Below the pieces are notes generated by a model. It worked only from the letters and a program-made list of their open reading frames with translations. It ran no database searches and was not told the origin of the DNA. From NCBI GenBank assembly GCA_964470995.1, contig CAYYEP010000002.1, forward strand, positions 41,289 through 105,288: a stretch of 64,000 bases of DNA. The letters run 5' to 3'. A program made the position numbers and the translations under genes. Below, one piece after another: positions 42,196-49,076 of the stretch. How positions within the stretch are numbered: the first letter of the stretch is position 1; each line of letters begins with the position of its first letter. The DNA is from UBA5738 sp964470995. GTDB lineage: Bacteria; Patescibacteriota; Minisyncoccia; Minisyncoccales; UBA5738.

Positions 42196-43839
42196 TTAGT
42201 AGCCCATTCCTTCCATTCCACCCATGCCACCCGGCATTCCCGGAGTAGCGCAAGAGCAATTTTCCTTCTTGGGCTTCTCCACCACCATTACTTCGGTGGT
42301 TAAAAGAATCGACGCCGCGCTGGCCGCGTTCTGAATAGTCGCGCGCACCACCTTGGTCGGATCCACGACCCCCGCCGCCATCAGGTCTTCGTATTTCATC
42401 TTGGCCGCGTTAAATCCCACGCTGCCGTTGTTCTGGCGGATCTTTTCGATCACCACCGCGCCTTCAATACCCGCGTTAGCCGCAATCTGGCGGATCGGTT
42501 CCTCCAGCGCGCGCTTCAAAATGTTAATGCCGATAACCTCTTCTCCCTCGGCCTGCACTTTATCCAAGGCCTTGATCGAATTCAATAATGCGGTTCCGCC
42601 GCCGGGAACGATACCTTCTTCCACCGCCGCGCGAGTCGCGCTCAACGCGTCTTCGGTCTTGTGCTGGCGCGCCTTCTGTTCCACTTCCGTCGCGGCGCCT
42701 ACCTTGATAACCGCCACGCCGCCCGCTAATTTCGCCAGCCTCTCCTGGAGCTTTTCCTTGTCAAAATCCGAATCAGTCTTGGAAATTTCATTCTTGATCT
42801 GCTTAATGCGCGCGTCAATTGCCTCTTTATCGCCCTTACCCTCAACAATCACCGTCTTTTCCTTGCCAGCTACCACGCGCCGCGCCGAGCCCAATTCCTT
42901 CAAAGTAACATTCTCCAATTTCATTCCCAGTTGTTCGGAAACTACCGTAGCTCCGGTTACGATCGCGATATCCTGCAACATTTCCTTTTTACGATCCCCG
43001 AATCCCGGCGCTTTTACCGCCAGCGCGTTAAAAATCCCGCGCAACTTGTTAACCACCAATGTCGGCAGCGCGTCTCCCTCCACATCATCGGCAATTATCA
43101 CCAATTCCTTTTTTCCGCTCTGCACCACCTTTTCCAAGATCGGCAGTAATTCCGGCAAAGAAGAAATTTTCTTTTCTGTGATCAATATATAAGGATCATC
43201 CAGCGCCGCTTCCATTCTCTCCGGATTAGTCACCATATATGGCGATGCGTAACCCCGATCGAATTGCAAGCCTTTGACAATCTCCTTTTTAATATCCAAA
43301 CTCTTCGATTCTTCGATCGTCACCACGCCGTCCTTGCCAACTTCAGTCATCACTTCGGCAATCAAGTTACCAAGCTCGGCGCTTTCCGCCGAAATCGTAG
43401 CCACCTGAGCCATCTCCTCTTTCTTGGAAATCGGCTTGGACATTTGCTTCAAATTGGCTACCACCGCCTCAACTCCTTTATCAATGCCGCGCTTGATCGC
43501 CAAAGGGTTGGCACCCGCGGTCACATTTTTCAACCCCTCGCCGATCAGCGCCTGGGCCAAAACGCAAGCCGTGGTCGTACCGTCGCCGGCCATGTCATTG
43601 GTTTTCTCGGAAGCTTCCTTTACAATCTGCGCCCCCAGATTTTCGGCTTTGTCCTCCAATTCAATTTCTTTGGCAATGGATACGCCGTCATTAGTAATCA
43701 CCGGCGAACCGTAAGATTTGTCCAAAACCACATTGCGCCCCTTTGGGCCCAAAGTTACTTTCACCGCGTTAGCCAGCTTATCCGCGCCGCCCTTAAGCTT
43801 CTTGCGCGCAGCCTCCGAATAAATAATGTCTTTAGCCAT
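42196..43839 (-). CDS. groEL: Chaperonin GroEL
   Basis: 60-kDa chaperonin of 547 residues. Typical segments are all intact: KVTLGPKGRNVVLDKSYGSP, the ATP-site MAGDGTTTACVLAQALIGEG, PLAIKRGIDKGVEAVVANLK, VEEGIVPGGGTALLNSIKAL and the C-terminal Gly/Met tail (PGMPGGMGGMEGMGY). Two Cys (NCSC) just before the tail are unusual. It follows groES after a 154-bp gap that holds an AT-rich palindrome. Confidence 0.98.
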   Translation of the reverse strand: MAKDIIYSEAARKKLKGGADKLANAVKVTLGPKGRNVVLDKSYGSPVITNDGVSIAKEIELEDKAENLGAQIVKEASEKTNDMAGDGTTTACVLAQALIGEGLKNVTAGANPLAIKRGIDKGVEAVVANLKQMSKPISKKEEMAQVATISAESAELGNLIAEVMTEVGKDGVVTIEESKSLDIKKEIVKGLQFDRGYASPYMVTNPERMEAALDDPYILITEKKISSLPELLPILEKVVQSGKKELVIIADDVEGDALPTLVVNKLRGIFNALAVKAPGFGDRKKEMLQDIAIVTGATVVSEQLGMKLENVTLKELGSARRVVAGKEKTVIVEGKGDKEAIDARIKQIKNEISKTDSDFDKEKLQERLAKLAGGVAVIKVGAATEVEQKARQHKTEDALSATRAAVEEGIVPGGGTALLNSIKALDKVQAEGEEVIGINILKRALEEPIRQIAANAGIEGAVVIEKIRQNNGSVGFNAAKMKYEDLMAAGVVDPTKVVRATIQNAASAASILLTTEVMVVEKPKKENCSCATPGMPGGMGGMEGMGY

Positions 43840-43849
43840 AGTATTTTAA

Positions 43850-43988
43850 GTTCTAAATTCCAAACTCCAAATTCCAAACAAATTATAATTACCAAAATTA
43901 TAATGTTAAAAACGGATTCTGTTTGCAGTATTTGGCGATTATAATTTGGATATTATTTGTGATTTGGCGATTGGTGCTTAGGATTTTA
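43850..43988. repeat. AT-rich AAATTCC-type palindrome between groES and groEL
   Basis: Left arm with AAATTCCAAACTCCAAATTC heptads ending in ACCAAAATTATAATG; right arm ATTATAATTTGGATATTATT then GATTTGGCGATTGG. It occupies the groES-groEL gap. Confidence 0.65.
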
Positions 43989-43993
43989 AGCAA

Positions 43994-44287
43994 CTATTCT
44001 TCGATAGTTGCAAGAATGTCGTCTTCTTTCGCGATCAAGTATTCCTTGCCGTCGACTTTGATTTCATTCGGACCGTATTTGGAAAACAAAACTTTTTGGC
44101 CTATTTTTATCGAGACCGGAATAATCTGCCCCTGCTTGTTCTTTTTGCCCGGACCAACCGCAATCACCTTGCCCTGTTCAGGCCGCTCCTTATCGGCGCT
44201 GGCTGGAAGTAAAATTCCCGACTTGGTTTTTTCTTCGTTCTTGACGGACTCGATCAATATATTATCCGCGCATGGCGTAATTTTCAT
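43994..44287 (-). CDS. groES: Co-chaperonin GroES
   Basis: 97 residues: MKITPCADNILIESVKNEEK, the mobile-loop segment TKSGILLPASADKERPEQGK, KVIAVGPGKKNKQGQIIPVS and KVLFSKYGPNEIKVDGKEYL. It caps GroEL. A promoter and CIRCE element lie upstream, with an AT-rich palindrome in the 5' UTR. Confidence 0.97.
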   Translation of the reverse strand: MKITPCADNILIESVKNEEKTKSGILLPASADKERPEQGKVIAVGPGKKNKQGQIIPVSIKIGQKVLFSKYGPNEIKVDGKEYLIAKEDDILATIEE

Positions 44288-44289
44288 AC

Positions 44290-44440
44290 CTTTTTAAAAT
44301 ATTCAATATTCAACCGTCCAATTTTAAAAAAATTTCAATATTCAATAACTAAAAATCCCGTTTGATATCTTTTTAATTATTGATGTTTGGATATTTTTTG
44401 AAAATTGGAAATTGCTTATTAAATATTATTTGATTTTATA
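44290..44440. repeat. AT-rich palindrome in the groES 5' UTR
   Basis: AATATTCAATATTCAACCGTCCAATTTT-type sequence on the left and TTTTTTGAAAATTGGAAATTGC on the right. It separates CIRCE from the groES start codon. Confidence 0.6.
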
Positions 44441-44446
44441 TTGAAT

Positions 44447-44473
44447 TAGCAATCTCAACCTTCGACTGCTAAC
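44447..44473 (-). promoter_or_regulatory. CIRCE operator (HrcA site)
   Basis: TTAGCAATC, 9 bp, GACTGCTAA. The consensus is TTAGCACTC-N9-GAGTGCTAA; two compensating differences keep the palindrome perfect. It lies 10 bp after the -10 box, the usual place for HrcA repression of heat-shock genes. Confidence 0.9.
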
Positions 44474-44482
44474 GCACTATTT

Positions 44483-44511
44483 ATTTATCCTTTTCGAATT
44501 TCGTTGTCAAT
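44483..44511 (-). promoter_or_regulatory. groES promoter
   Basis: TTGACA, 17 bp, TAAATA on the minus strand, followed directly by CIRCE. Confidence 0.8.
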
Positions 44512-44600
44512 CCCGTATGCTAAAAATCGAATAACCCTTGCCGCGCAAAAAAAATTGCAGAGTTTGGCTGGTTTGATAGAATGAAAAATATAAAGTTGGA

Positions 44601-44960
44601 ATGCTGGCAAAAATAATCGCATATACTATCGGCAGCAGCCTGGCCTTGTGGGTTGCGGCCAGATTCATACCCGGTGTTTCTTATATCGGCAACTGGGAGA
44701 TACTGGCCCTGGCCGGTTTTGGCATCGCCCTGTTCAACCTCGCCGTCGCGCCCATTCTGCGCGTGCTCACTCTGCCCCTGCGAATCTTGACTTTTAATTT
44801 ATTTAGCCTAGTAATAGATATGGCAATGGTCTGGTTCGCGGACGCCCTTATCTTGGAAATGAACATCCAGGATATCCCCGCCCTTTTCTGGACCACCCTG
44901 ATCGTAATGATATTTAATACAATAGTATGGCAAATATTGTCCCCATCGCCCAGATCGTAA
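44601..44960 (+). CDS. Phage-holin-family-like four-TM membrane protein
   Basis: 119 residues with four hydrophobic segments (IIAYTIGSSLALWVAARFIP, GNWEILALAGFGIALFNLAV, LNLFSLVIDMAMVWFADALI-type third segment and a last one). It belongs to the phage-holin superfamily IV type of membrane proteins. The function is unknown. Its last 34 bases overlap secG. Confidence 0.8.
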   Translation: MLAKIIAYTIGSSLALWVAARFIPGVSYIGNWEILALAGFGIALFNLAVAPILRVLTLPLRILTFNLFSLVIDMAMVWFADALILEMNIQDIPALFWTTLIVMIFNTIVWQILSPSPRS

Positions 44961-45148
44961 TCGCAATCATCCTGACCGGCTTGATTTTAATCCAACAGCG
45001 CGGCGGCGGCGGCCTGGGTTCGGCATTCGGCCAGGAAAGCGGCGCCTACTCCACCCAGCGCGGCATACAAAAAAAAATTTTTCGCATCACTATCGTTTTT
45101 GCGGCGCTGTTCATCGGCTTGGCGGTATACAACCTGTTCCAAAATTAA
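44927..45148 (+). CDS. secG: Preprotein translocase subunit SecG
   Basis: 73 residues, two membrane segments. The loop LILIQQRGGGGLGSAFGQES is the SecG signature. It assists SecYEG in protein export. It overlaps the upstream gene by 34 bp. Confidence 0.94.
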   Translation: MANIVPIAQIVIAIILTGLILIQQRGGGGLGSAFGQESGAYSTQRGIQKKIFRITIVFAALFIGLAVYNLFQN

Positions 45149-45156
45149 TCACTCCG

Positions 45157-45240
45157 GTTTTCAAAAAATCTATTTTCAATGTATCAAATTGAATGCAATG
45201 CGTTTTTGTTTGAAAATTGAAAATTGAAAATTGAAAATTG
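45157..45240. repeat. AT-rich TTGAAAA-type palindrome upstream of the oligopeptide-binding gene
   Basis: GGTTTTCAAAAAATCTATTT left; four and a half TTGAAAA units right (TTTGAAAATTGAAAATTGAA). It ends in GCGAAGCGGACT just before the start codon, the same boundary as at 56227. Confidence 0.7.
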
Positions 45241-45252
45241 CGAAGCGGACTA

Positions 45253-47214
45253 ATGAAGTTTCCCACTTTTGCCCATTGGAAACAATTCTTTAAAATCATC
45301 TCTCCCAAAGAAAAAATATCTTTCTTTTTCTTTCTTGCGCTGGCGTTGGTTTCGCTGGTATCTTTGGCGGCCGTCTCCTATATCAATAACACCGAAAATG
45401 TCCCTGCCGATAACGGCGTCTACACCGAAGGCGTTATCGGAGAACCAAGGTTCCTGAATCCCGTTTATTCGGACTCCAATGCCGCCGACCGCGACATCGT
45501 CGAACTACTTTTTGCCAGCCTGATCAAATATGACCAAAACGGAATAATAGTTCCCGATCTGGCCGACTTCAGGATCGCCGATGACGGAAAAACCTACGAA
45601 TTCTTCTTGAAAGATGACCTCGTATGGTCCGACGGCAAGCCCATCACCGCCGATGATGCCATATACACCATCAAAATAATCCAGGATCCAGCCTACAAAA
45701 GCCCCCTGCGCACTCAATGGATCGGCGTGGAAACCGAAAAAATTTCCGACAGCAGCTTCCGCCTCAAACTTAAAAATCCTTCCGCTAAATTTCTCGAATA
45801 CTGCGTACTCAAAATCATTCCTCAACACGCTTGGAAAAGCACAACCGCAGAAAGCTTTTCCCTCTCCAATCTAAACCTCCTCCCGATAGTTTCCGGAATG
45901 TATACGGTAAAAGAAACTTCTTCCAACCGCGATAACTCAATATCGTCAATCACGCTCGAACGCAACCCGGCCTATTTCGGAACAAAACCCCATCTCAAAA
46001 CCGTTACTTTCGCTTTCTTCGAAGATTATGATAGCCTTGCCGCCGCTTTCAAGCGCGGCCGCGTCCAAGGTTATGCTTTTGCGTCCGAAATCGCCGGCAA
46101 TACGGTGTTCTCGGGGACTGTCGATTATTCCTACACCCTTCCGCGTTACTACGCCATTTTCTTTAATCAGGAAAAAAACCATGCTTTGGCTGATATCGCG
46201 GTCAGAAAAGCCCTTAACTACGCCATCAATAAGCAGGAAATCATCGAAAAACCTCTTAACAATCTGGGAACCGCCGTCGACTCGCCGATCCTTCCCCAAC
46301 TCTACGGCATCACCGCTCCCGAAACAATATATAATTACGATCCGCAGCTTGCCGCCCGGCTTCTGGACGAAAGCGGCTATGTCGCCGGTGAAGGCGGCGT
46401 CCGCTCCAAAACCATCGACCGCAATCCTGCCTTCCAATTCACCAAGAATTTGGCCGCCGGCAGTTCGCTGACCAACGACATCAAAGAACTGCAAAAATGC
46501 TTGATCAAAGAAGTCATGCCCGATCTGGACTCCAATGGAAATTTCGGCCCCAAAACTACCGAAGCGGTAAAACTATTCCAGGAGAAATACCGCGCCGAAA
46601 TTCTTGATCCGCAAGGACTTAAAGATCCCTCCGGCGACGTCAAGGCCGCCACTCGCGACAAACTCAACCTGGTCTGTTTCCCTTCCGGCAACAAAACCAC
46701 CACTCTCACCGTCGGGTTAGTCGTGCCCAACCAGGAACCATTTATCGCCACCGCCCAGATGATCAAAGCCCAATGGGCCGCCATCGGCGTCACCGCCAAT
46801 ATCGAAACCAAAGATATTTCCATTCTCGAACGCGAGATCGCCAAGCCCCGCGAATACGAATCGCTTCTTTTCGGCCAAGCGCTCGGAATGATTTGCGACC
46901 CCTACCCCTTCTGGTCTTCCAGTCAAAAAGATGACCCGGGACTCAACTTCGCGCTTTATTCCAACGAAAACGCCGATAAACTTCTCGACGACATCCGCCA
47001 AACGGCCGACGCGTCCGCCCGCAACGCCAAACTTAACGAACTGCAAAATATAATCCTTGGCGAAATACCCGCGATTTTCCTGTATAATTCCGATTATGTA
47101 TACGCCGTATCCAAGAACGTAAAAGGGATTGCTCCCGGAATAATCTCCGATCCCGGCCAACGATTTTCCGGCATTGAAAACTGGTACATATCCACAAAAA
47201 GAGTTTTTAAGTAG
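45253..47214 (+). CDS. Oligopeptide-binding protein (SBP family 5) with inserted PG-binding domain
   Basis: 653 residues from ATG 45253. A membrane anchor (FFLALALVSLVSLAAVSYI) is followed by the SBP_bac_5 domain (PRFLNPVYSDSNAADRDIVE, DLVWSDGKPITADDAIYTIK, KALNYAINKQEIIEKPLNNL). At about residues 402-475 a peptidoglycan-binding-1-like module interrupts it: IKELQKCLIKEVMPDLDSNG, FGPKTTEAVKLFQEKYRAEI. The SBP fold then resumes (LTVGLVVPNQEPFIATAQMI, GEIPAIFLYNSDYVYAVSKN). It would capture peptides for import, possibly tethered to the wall. No permease genes are near. Confidence 0.88.
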   Translation: MKFPTFAHWKQFFKIISPKEKISFFFFLALALVSLVSLAAVSYINNTENVPADNGVYTEGVIGEPRFLNPVYSDSNAADRDIVELLFASLIKYDQNGIIVPDLADFRIADDGKTYEFFLKDDLVWSDGKPITADDAIYTIKIIQDPAYKSPLRTQWIGVETEKISDSSFRLKLKNPSAKFLEYCVLKIIPQHAWKSTTAESFSLSNLNLLPIVSGMYTVKETSSNRDNSISSITLERNPAYFGTKPHLKTVTFAFFEDYDSLAAAFKRGRVQGYAFASEIAGNTVFSGTVDYSYTLPRYYAIFFNQEKNHALADIAVRKALNYAINKQEIIEKPLNNLGTAVDSPILPQLYGITAPETIYNYDPQLAARLLDESGYVAGEGGVRSKTIDRNPAFQFTKNLAAGSSLTNDIKELQKCLIKEVMPDLDSNGNFGPKTTEAVKLFQEKYRAEILDPQGLKDPSGDVKAATRDKLNLVCFPSGNKTTTLTVGLVVPNQEPFIATAQMIKAQWAAIGVTANIETKDISILEREIAKPREYESLLFGQALGMICDPYPFWSSSQKDDPGLNFALYSNENADKLLDDIRQTADASARNAKLNELQNIILGEIPAIFLYNSDYVYAVSKNVKGIAPGIISDPGQRFSGIENWYISTKRVFK

Positions 47215-47215
47215 A

Positions 47216-47281
47216 TGCCCCGGGACAAAGCCCAAGATATCCCTTCTGCTCCGCTTACACTGCGCGTGCAGATAAATAAAT
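47216..47281 (-). repeat. GC-rich repeat family 1, truncated copy
   Basis: Minus strand: ATTTATTTATCTGCACGCGC, AGCGGAGCAGAAGG and GGGCTTTGTCCCGGGG. The GCCGGC core is lost. It starts right after the stop codon of the oligopeptide-binding gene. Confidence 0.7.
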
Positions 47282-47430
47282 CTCCCTGGAACAAACGCTG
47301 CGGCAATTTTGGTTAAACCGTCCTCGGCTTACGCTTTGGGCATTATAATAAACCGCTCTCAAACCTTATTACCTGGCAAAACGCAATCAATCCGAAAAAC
47401 CCAAGATATTCAAATGTCCCCAGCGCGCCA

Positions 47431-47459
47431 TTGCCAAAAAACGGCGAACGTGCTAACAT
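47431..47459 (+). promoter_or_regulatory. galU promoter
   Basis: TTGCCA, 17 bp, TAACAT; 104 bp before the galU start. Confidence 0.5.
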
Positions 47460-47466
47460 AATGTCA

Positions 47467-47537
47467 ACACGCATCCTGCGGGATGCAATCCTCACCGCAC
47501 CGATTCCCCCAACCGGGAAAATATTGAGGTGTTAAAA
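47467..47537 (+). promoter_or_regulatory. Structured galU leader
   Basis: A three-way-junction-like fold: outer AACAC/GTGTT, hairpin GCATCCTGCGGGATGC and helix CCTCA/TGAGG enclosing a CCC/GGG stem. No known riboswitch is recognised. The rest of the 348-bp gap before it holds the truncated repeat and otherwise nothing evident. Confidence 0.4.
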
Positions 47538-47563
47538 ATCGCCGCACAATTTCAAATTAGAAT

Positions 47564-48463
47564 ATGGCACAAGAAAAATCTGCGAAAAGGATTACCAAAG
47601 TAGTGATTCCAGCTGCCGGGTGGGGAACAAGGTTCCTTCCCGCAACCAAAGCAATGCCAAAAGAAATGCTGCCGATCATCGACAAGCCGGTGATCCAGTA
47701 TGTGGTCGAAGAAGCGGTTGCTTCCGGCATCAAAGACGTGATTCTTATCACCGGTTGGCACAAACGGGCCATCGAAGACCATTTTGACCGTTCCGGAGAA
47801 CTGGAAAAATTCCTCCAGGAACAAAACAAGGAAAAAGCCCTGGAAAATATCCGGCACATCGCCAATCTGGCAAACTTTATTTATATCCGGCAAAAAACCG
47901 CCCAATACGGCAACGCACTGGCAGTAATGGCCGCCCGTCCCGTCATTGGCAACGAGCACTTCGCCGTAATGTGGGGCGACGAATTCATTTCTGCCAATCC
48001 CCCGCGTCTAAAGCAGATCATTGATGTCCACAATAAATACGGCGGCATCGTAATCTCGGGCGTGCGCATCGAGTCGCGCGACGATGTATCCCGTTACGGC
48101 ATTGCCGATATGGAGCCAATCGAGGATGGTATTTTCCGCATCAAAAAAATCGTAGAAAAACCGATGCCCGCAGAAGCGCCTTCCAACTTGGCCACCCACG
48201 GCGCCTACGTACTGCCTCCCGAAATCTTTGGCATCATCGAAAAACTAAAACCCAGCAAGGGCGGCGAAATCTGGCTGATTGACGCGATCAACCAGCTGAT
48301 CGACCAGGGATACCCGGTTTACGGTTGTGAAATCAAAAATGGCAAATACTACGATACCGGCAACAAAACCGAATATTTAAAAACCGTAATTGAGTTCGCG
48401 CTCAACCATCCGGATTTTTCAAAAGACATAAAAGAATACATTAAAAGTCTAAAATTACAGTAA
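47564..48463 (+). CDS. galU: UTP-glucose-1-phosphate uridylyltransferase
   Basis: Makes UDP-glucose from glucose-1-phosphate and UTP. The 299 residues have the nucleotide-binding start VVIPAAGWGTRFLPATKAMP followed by KEMLPIIDKPVIQYVVEEAV, YIRQKTAQYGNALAVMAARP, VMWGDEFI and KPSKGGEIWLIDAINQLIDQ. UDP-glucose could feed the GT3 glycogen synthase and surface glycans. Confidence 0.96.
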   Translation: MAQEKSAKRITKVVIPAAGWGTRFLPATKAMPKEMLPIIDKPVIQYVVEEAVASGIKDVILITGWHKRAIEDHFDRSGELEKFLQEQNKEKALENIRHIANLANFIYIRQKTAQYGNALAVMAARPVIGNEHFAVMWGDEFISANPPRLKQIIDVHNKYGGIVISGVRIESRDDVSRYGIADMEPIEDGIFRIKKIVEKPMPAEAPSNLATHGAYVLPPEIFGIIEKLKPSKGGEIWLIDAINQLIDQGYPVYGCEIKNGKYYDTGNKTEYLKTVIEFALNHPDFSKDIKEYIKSLKLQ

Positions 48464-48588
48464 ATATTCAATAATCAAAAACCAATTTTCAAAAAAATAT
48501 TCAATATAAAATAACCAAACTGAGTGCAAGAGCATTTATTTGAATATTGTTACATTGATAATTTATTGAAAATTGATAATTGAAAATT
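48464..48588. repeat. AT-rich palindrome between galU and tRNA-Leu
   Basis: AATATTCAATAATCAAAAAC and CCAATTTTCAAAAAAATATT left; TTGAATATTGTTAC, TATTGAAAATTGATAATTGA right. Confidence 0.65.
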
Positions 48589-48608
48589 CTTCCCGCTTCG
48601 GCGGGAAG
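48589..48608 (+). terminator. UUCG-capped hairpin before tRNA-Leu
   Basis: CTTCCCGC-TTCG-GCGGGAAG, a very stable hairpin without a T tract. It may mark the galU 3' end or be a processing site ahead of the tRNA. Confidence 0.45.
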
Positions 48609-48614
48609 GATCCC

Positions 48615-48699
48615 GCGGGCATGGCGGAATTGGCAGACGCGCACGGTTCAGGGCCGTGTGAGTAAAATCATGGAGGTTCAACCCCTCCTGCCCGCACCA
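48615..48699 (+). tRNA. tRNA-Leu (CAG anticodon)
   Basis: 85 nt including an encoded CCA. Acceptor GCGGGCA/TGCCCGC, anticodon loop TTCAGGG giving CAG (reads CUG), long variable arm and T arm GGAGGTTCAACCCCTCC. Confidence 0.95.
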
Positions 48700-48733
48700 A
48701 CAACTTTCGCTGCGCCTCAATCGCAGTAGTTAG

Positions 48734-48874
48734 TAATTGCTTTGAATTACGAAACGCTTTTTGTTTTGAGACCTATCCCTCACGCTTGTCCCGAGGTAAT
48801 CCCGAGAGAAACGCGGGCGGTTGGACTCCTTCAATAGTGTTTGTATTCAATGGTTTCGTAATCCAAGATAATTA
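48734..48874. repeat. 141-bp element with 22-bp imperfect terminal inverted repeats
   Basis: TAATTGCTTTGAATTACGAA AC at the left pairs with GTTTCGTAATCCAAGATAAT TA at the right (18 of 22 positions). A second AT-rich inverted repeat (TTGTAATTTGGG/CCCTAATTACAA) follows at about 48880-48950. No gene is seen in this 376-bp gap. Confidence 0.6.
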
Positions 48875-49076
48875 ATACCTTGTAATTTGGGAAAAGAGTA
48901 AAACCGCATTTTGCCAAAAAGCGAAAGACATTCCCTAATTACAAATTACTCGCACTAATTGCTAATTTAATAAACAAAATCAACATAAGTTAATTTAAAG
49001 ATAAATTGCTTTCGCATTCGCGCCAGCAAATTGTGACGGATGCCAATGCAATATGTTTTCAAATTGAAAAGCAAGA

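Noticed and set aside
42196..42240. Cys pair before the GroEL tail as a frameshift artefact
   Set aside because: The frame continues into the normal Gly/Met tail and stop, so the Cys residues are genuine.
45157..45240. AT-rich palindrome as a replication origin or attachment site
   Set aside because: No DnaA boxes, dnaA, integrase or other origin genes nearby, and similar palindromes occur at many junctions.
48760..48850. GC-rich stretch after tRNA-Leu as a possible SRP, 6S or RNase P RNA
   Set aside because: None of the conserved cores of these RNAs is present; the stretch is the interior of an element with terminal inverted repeats.
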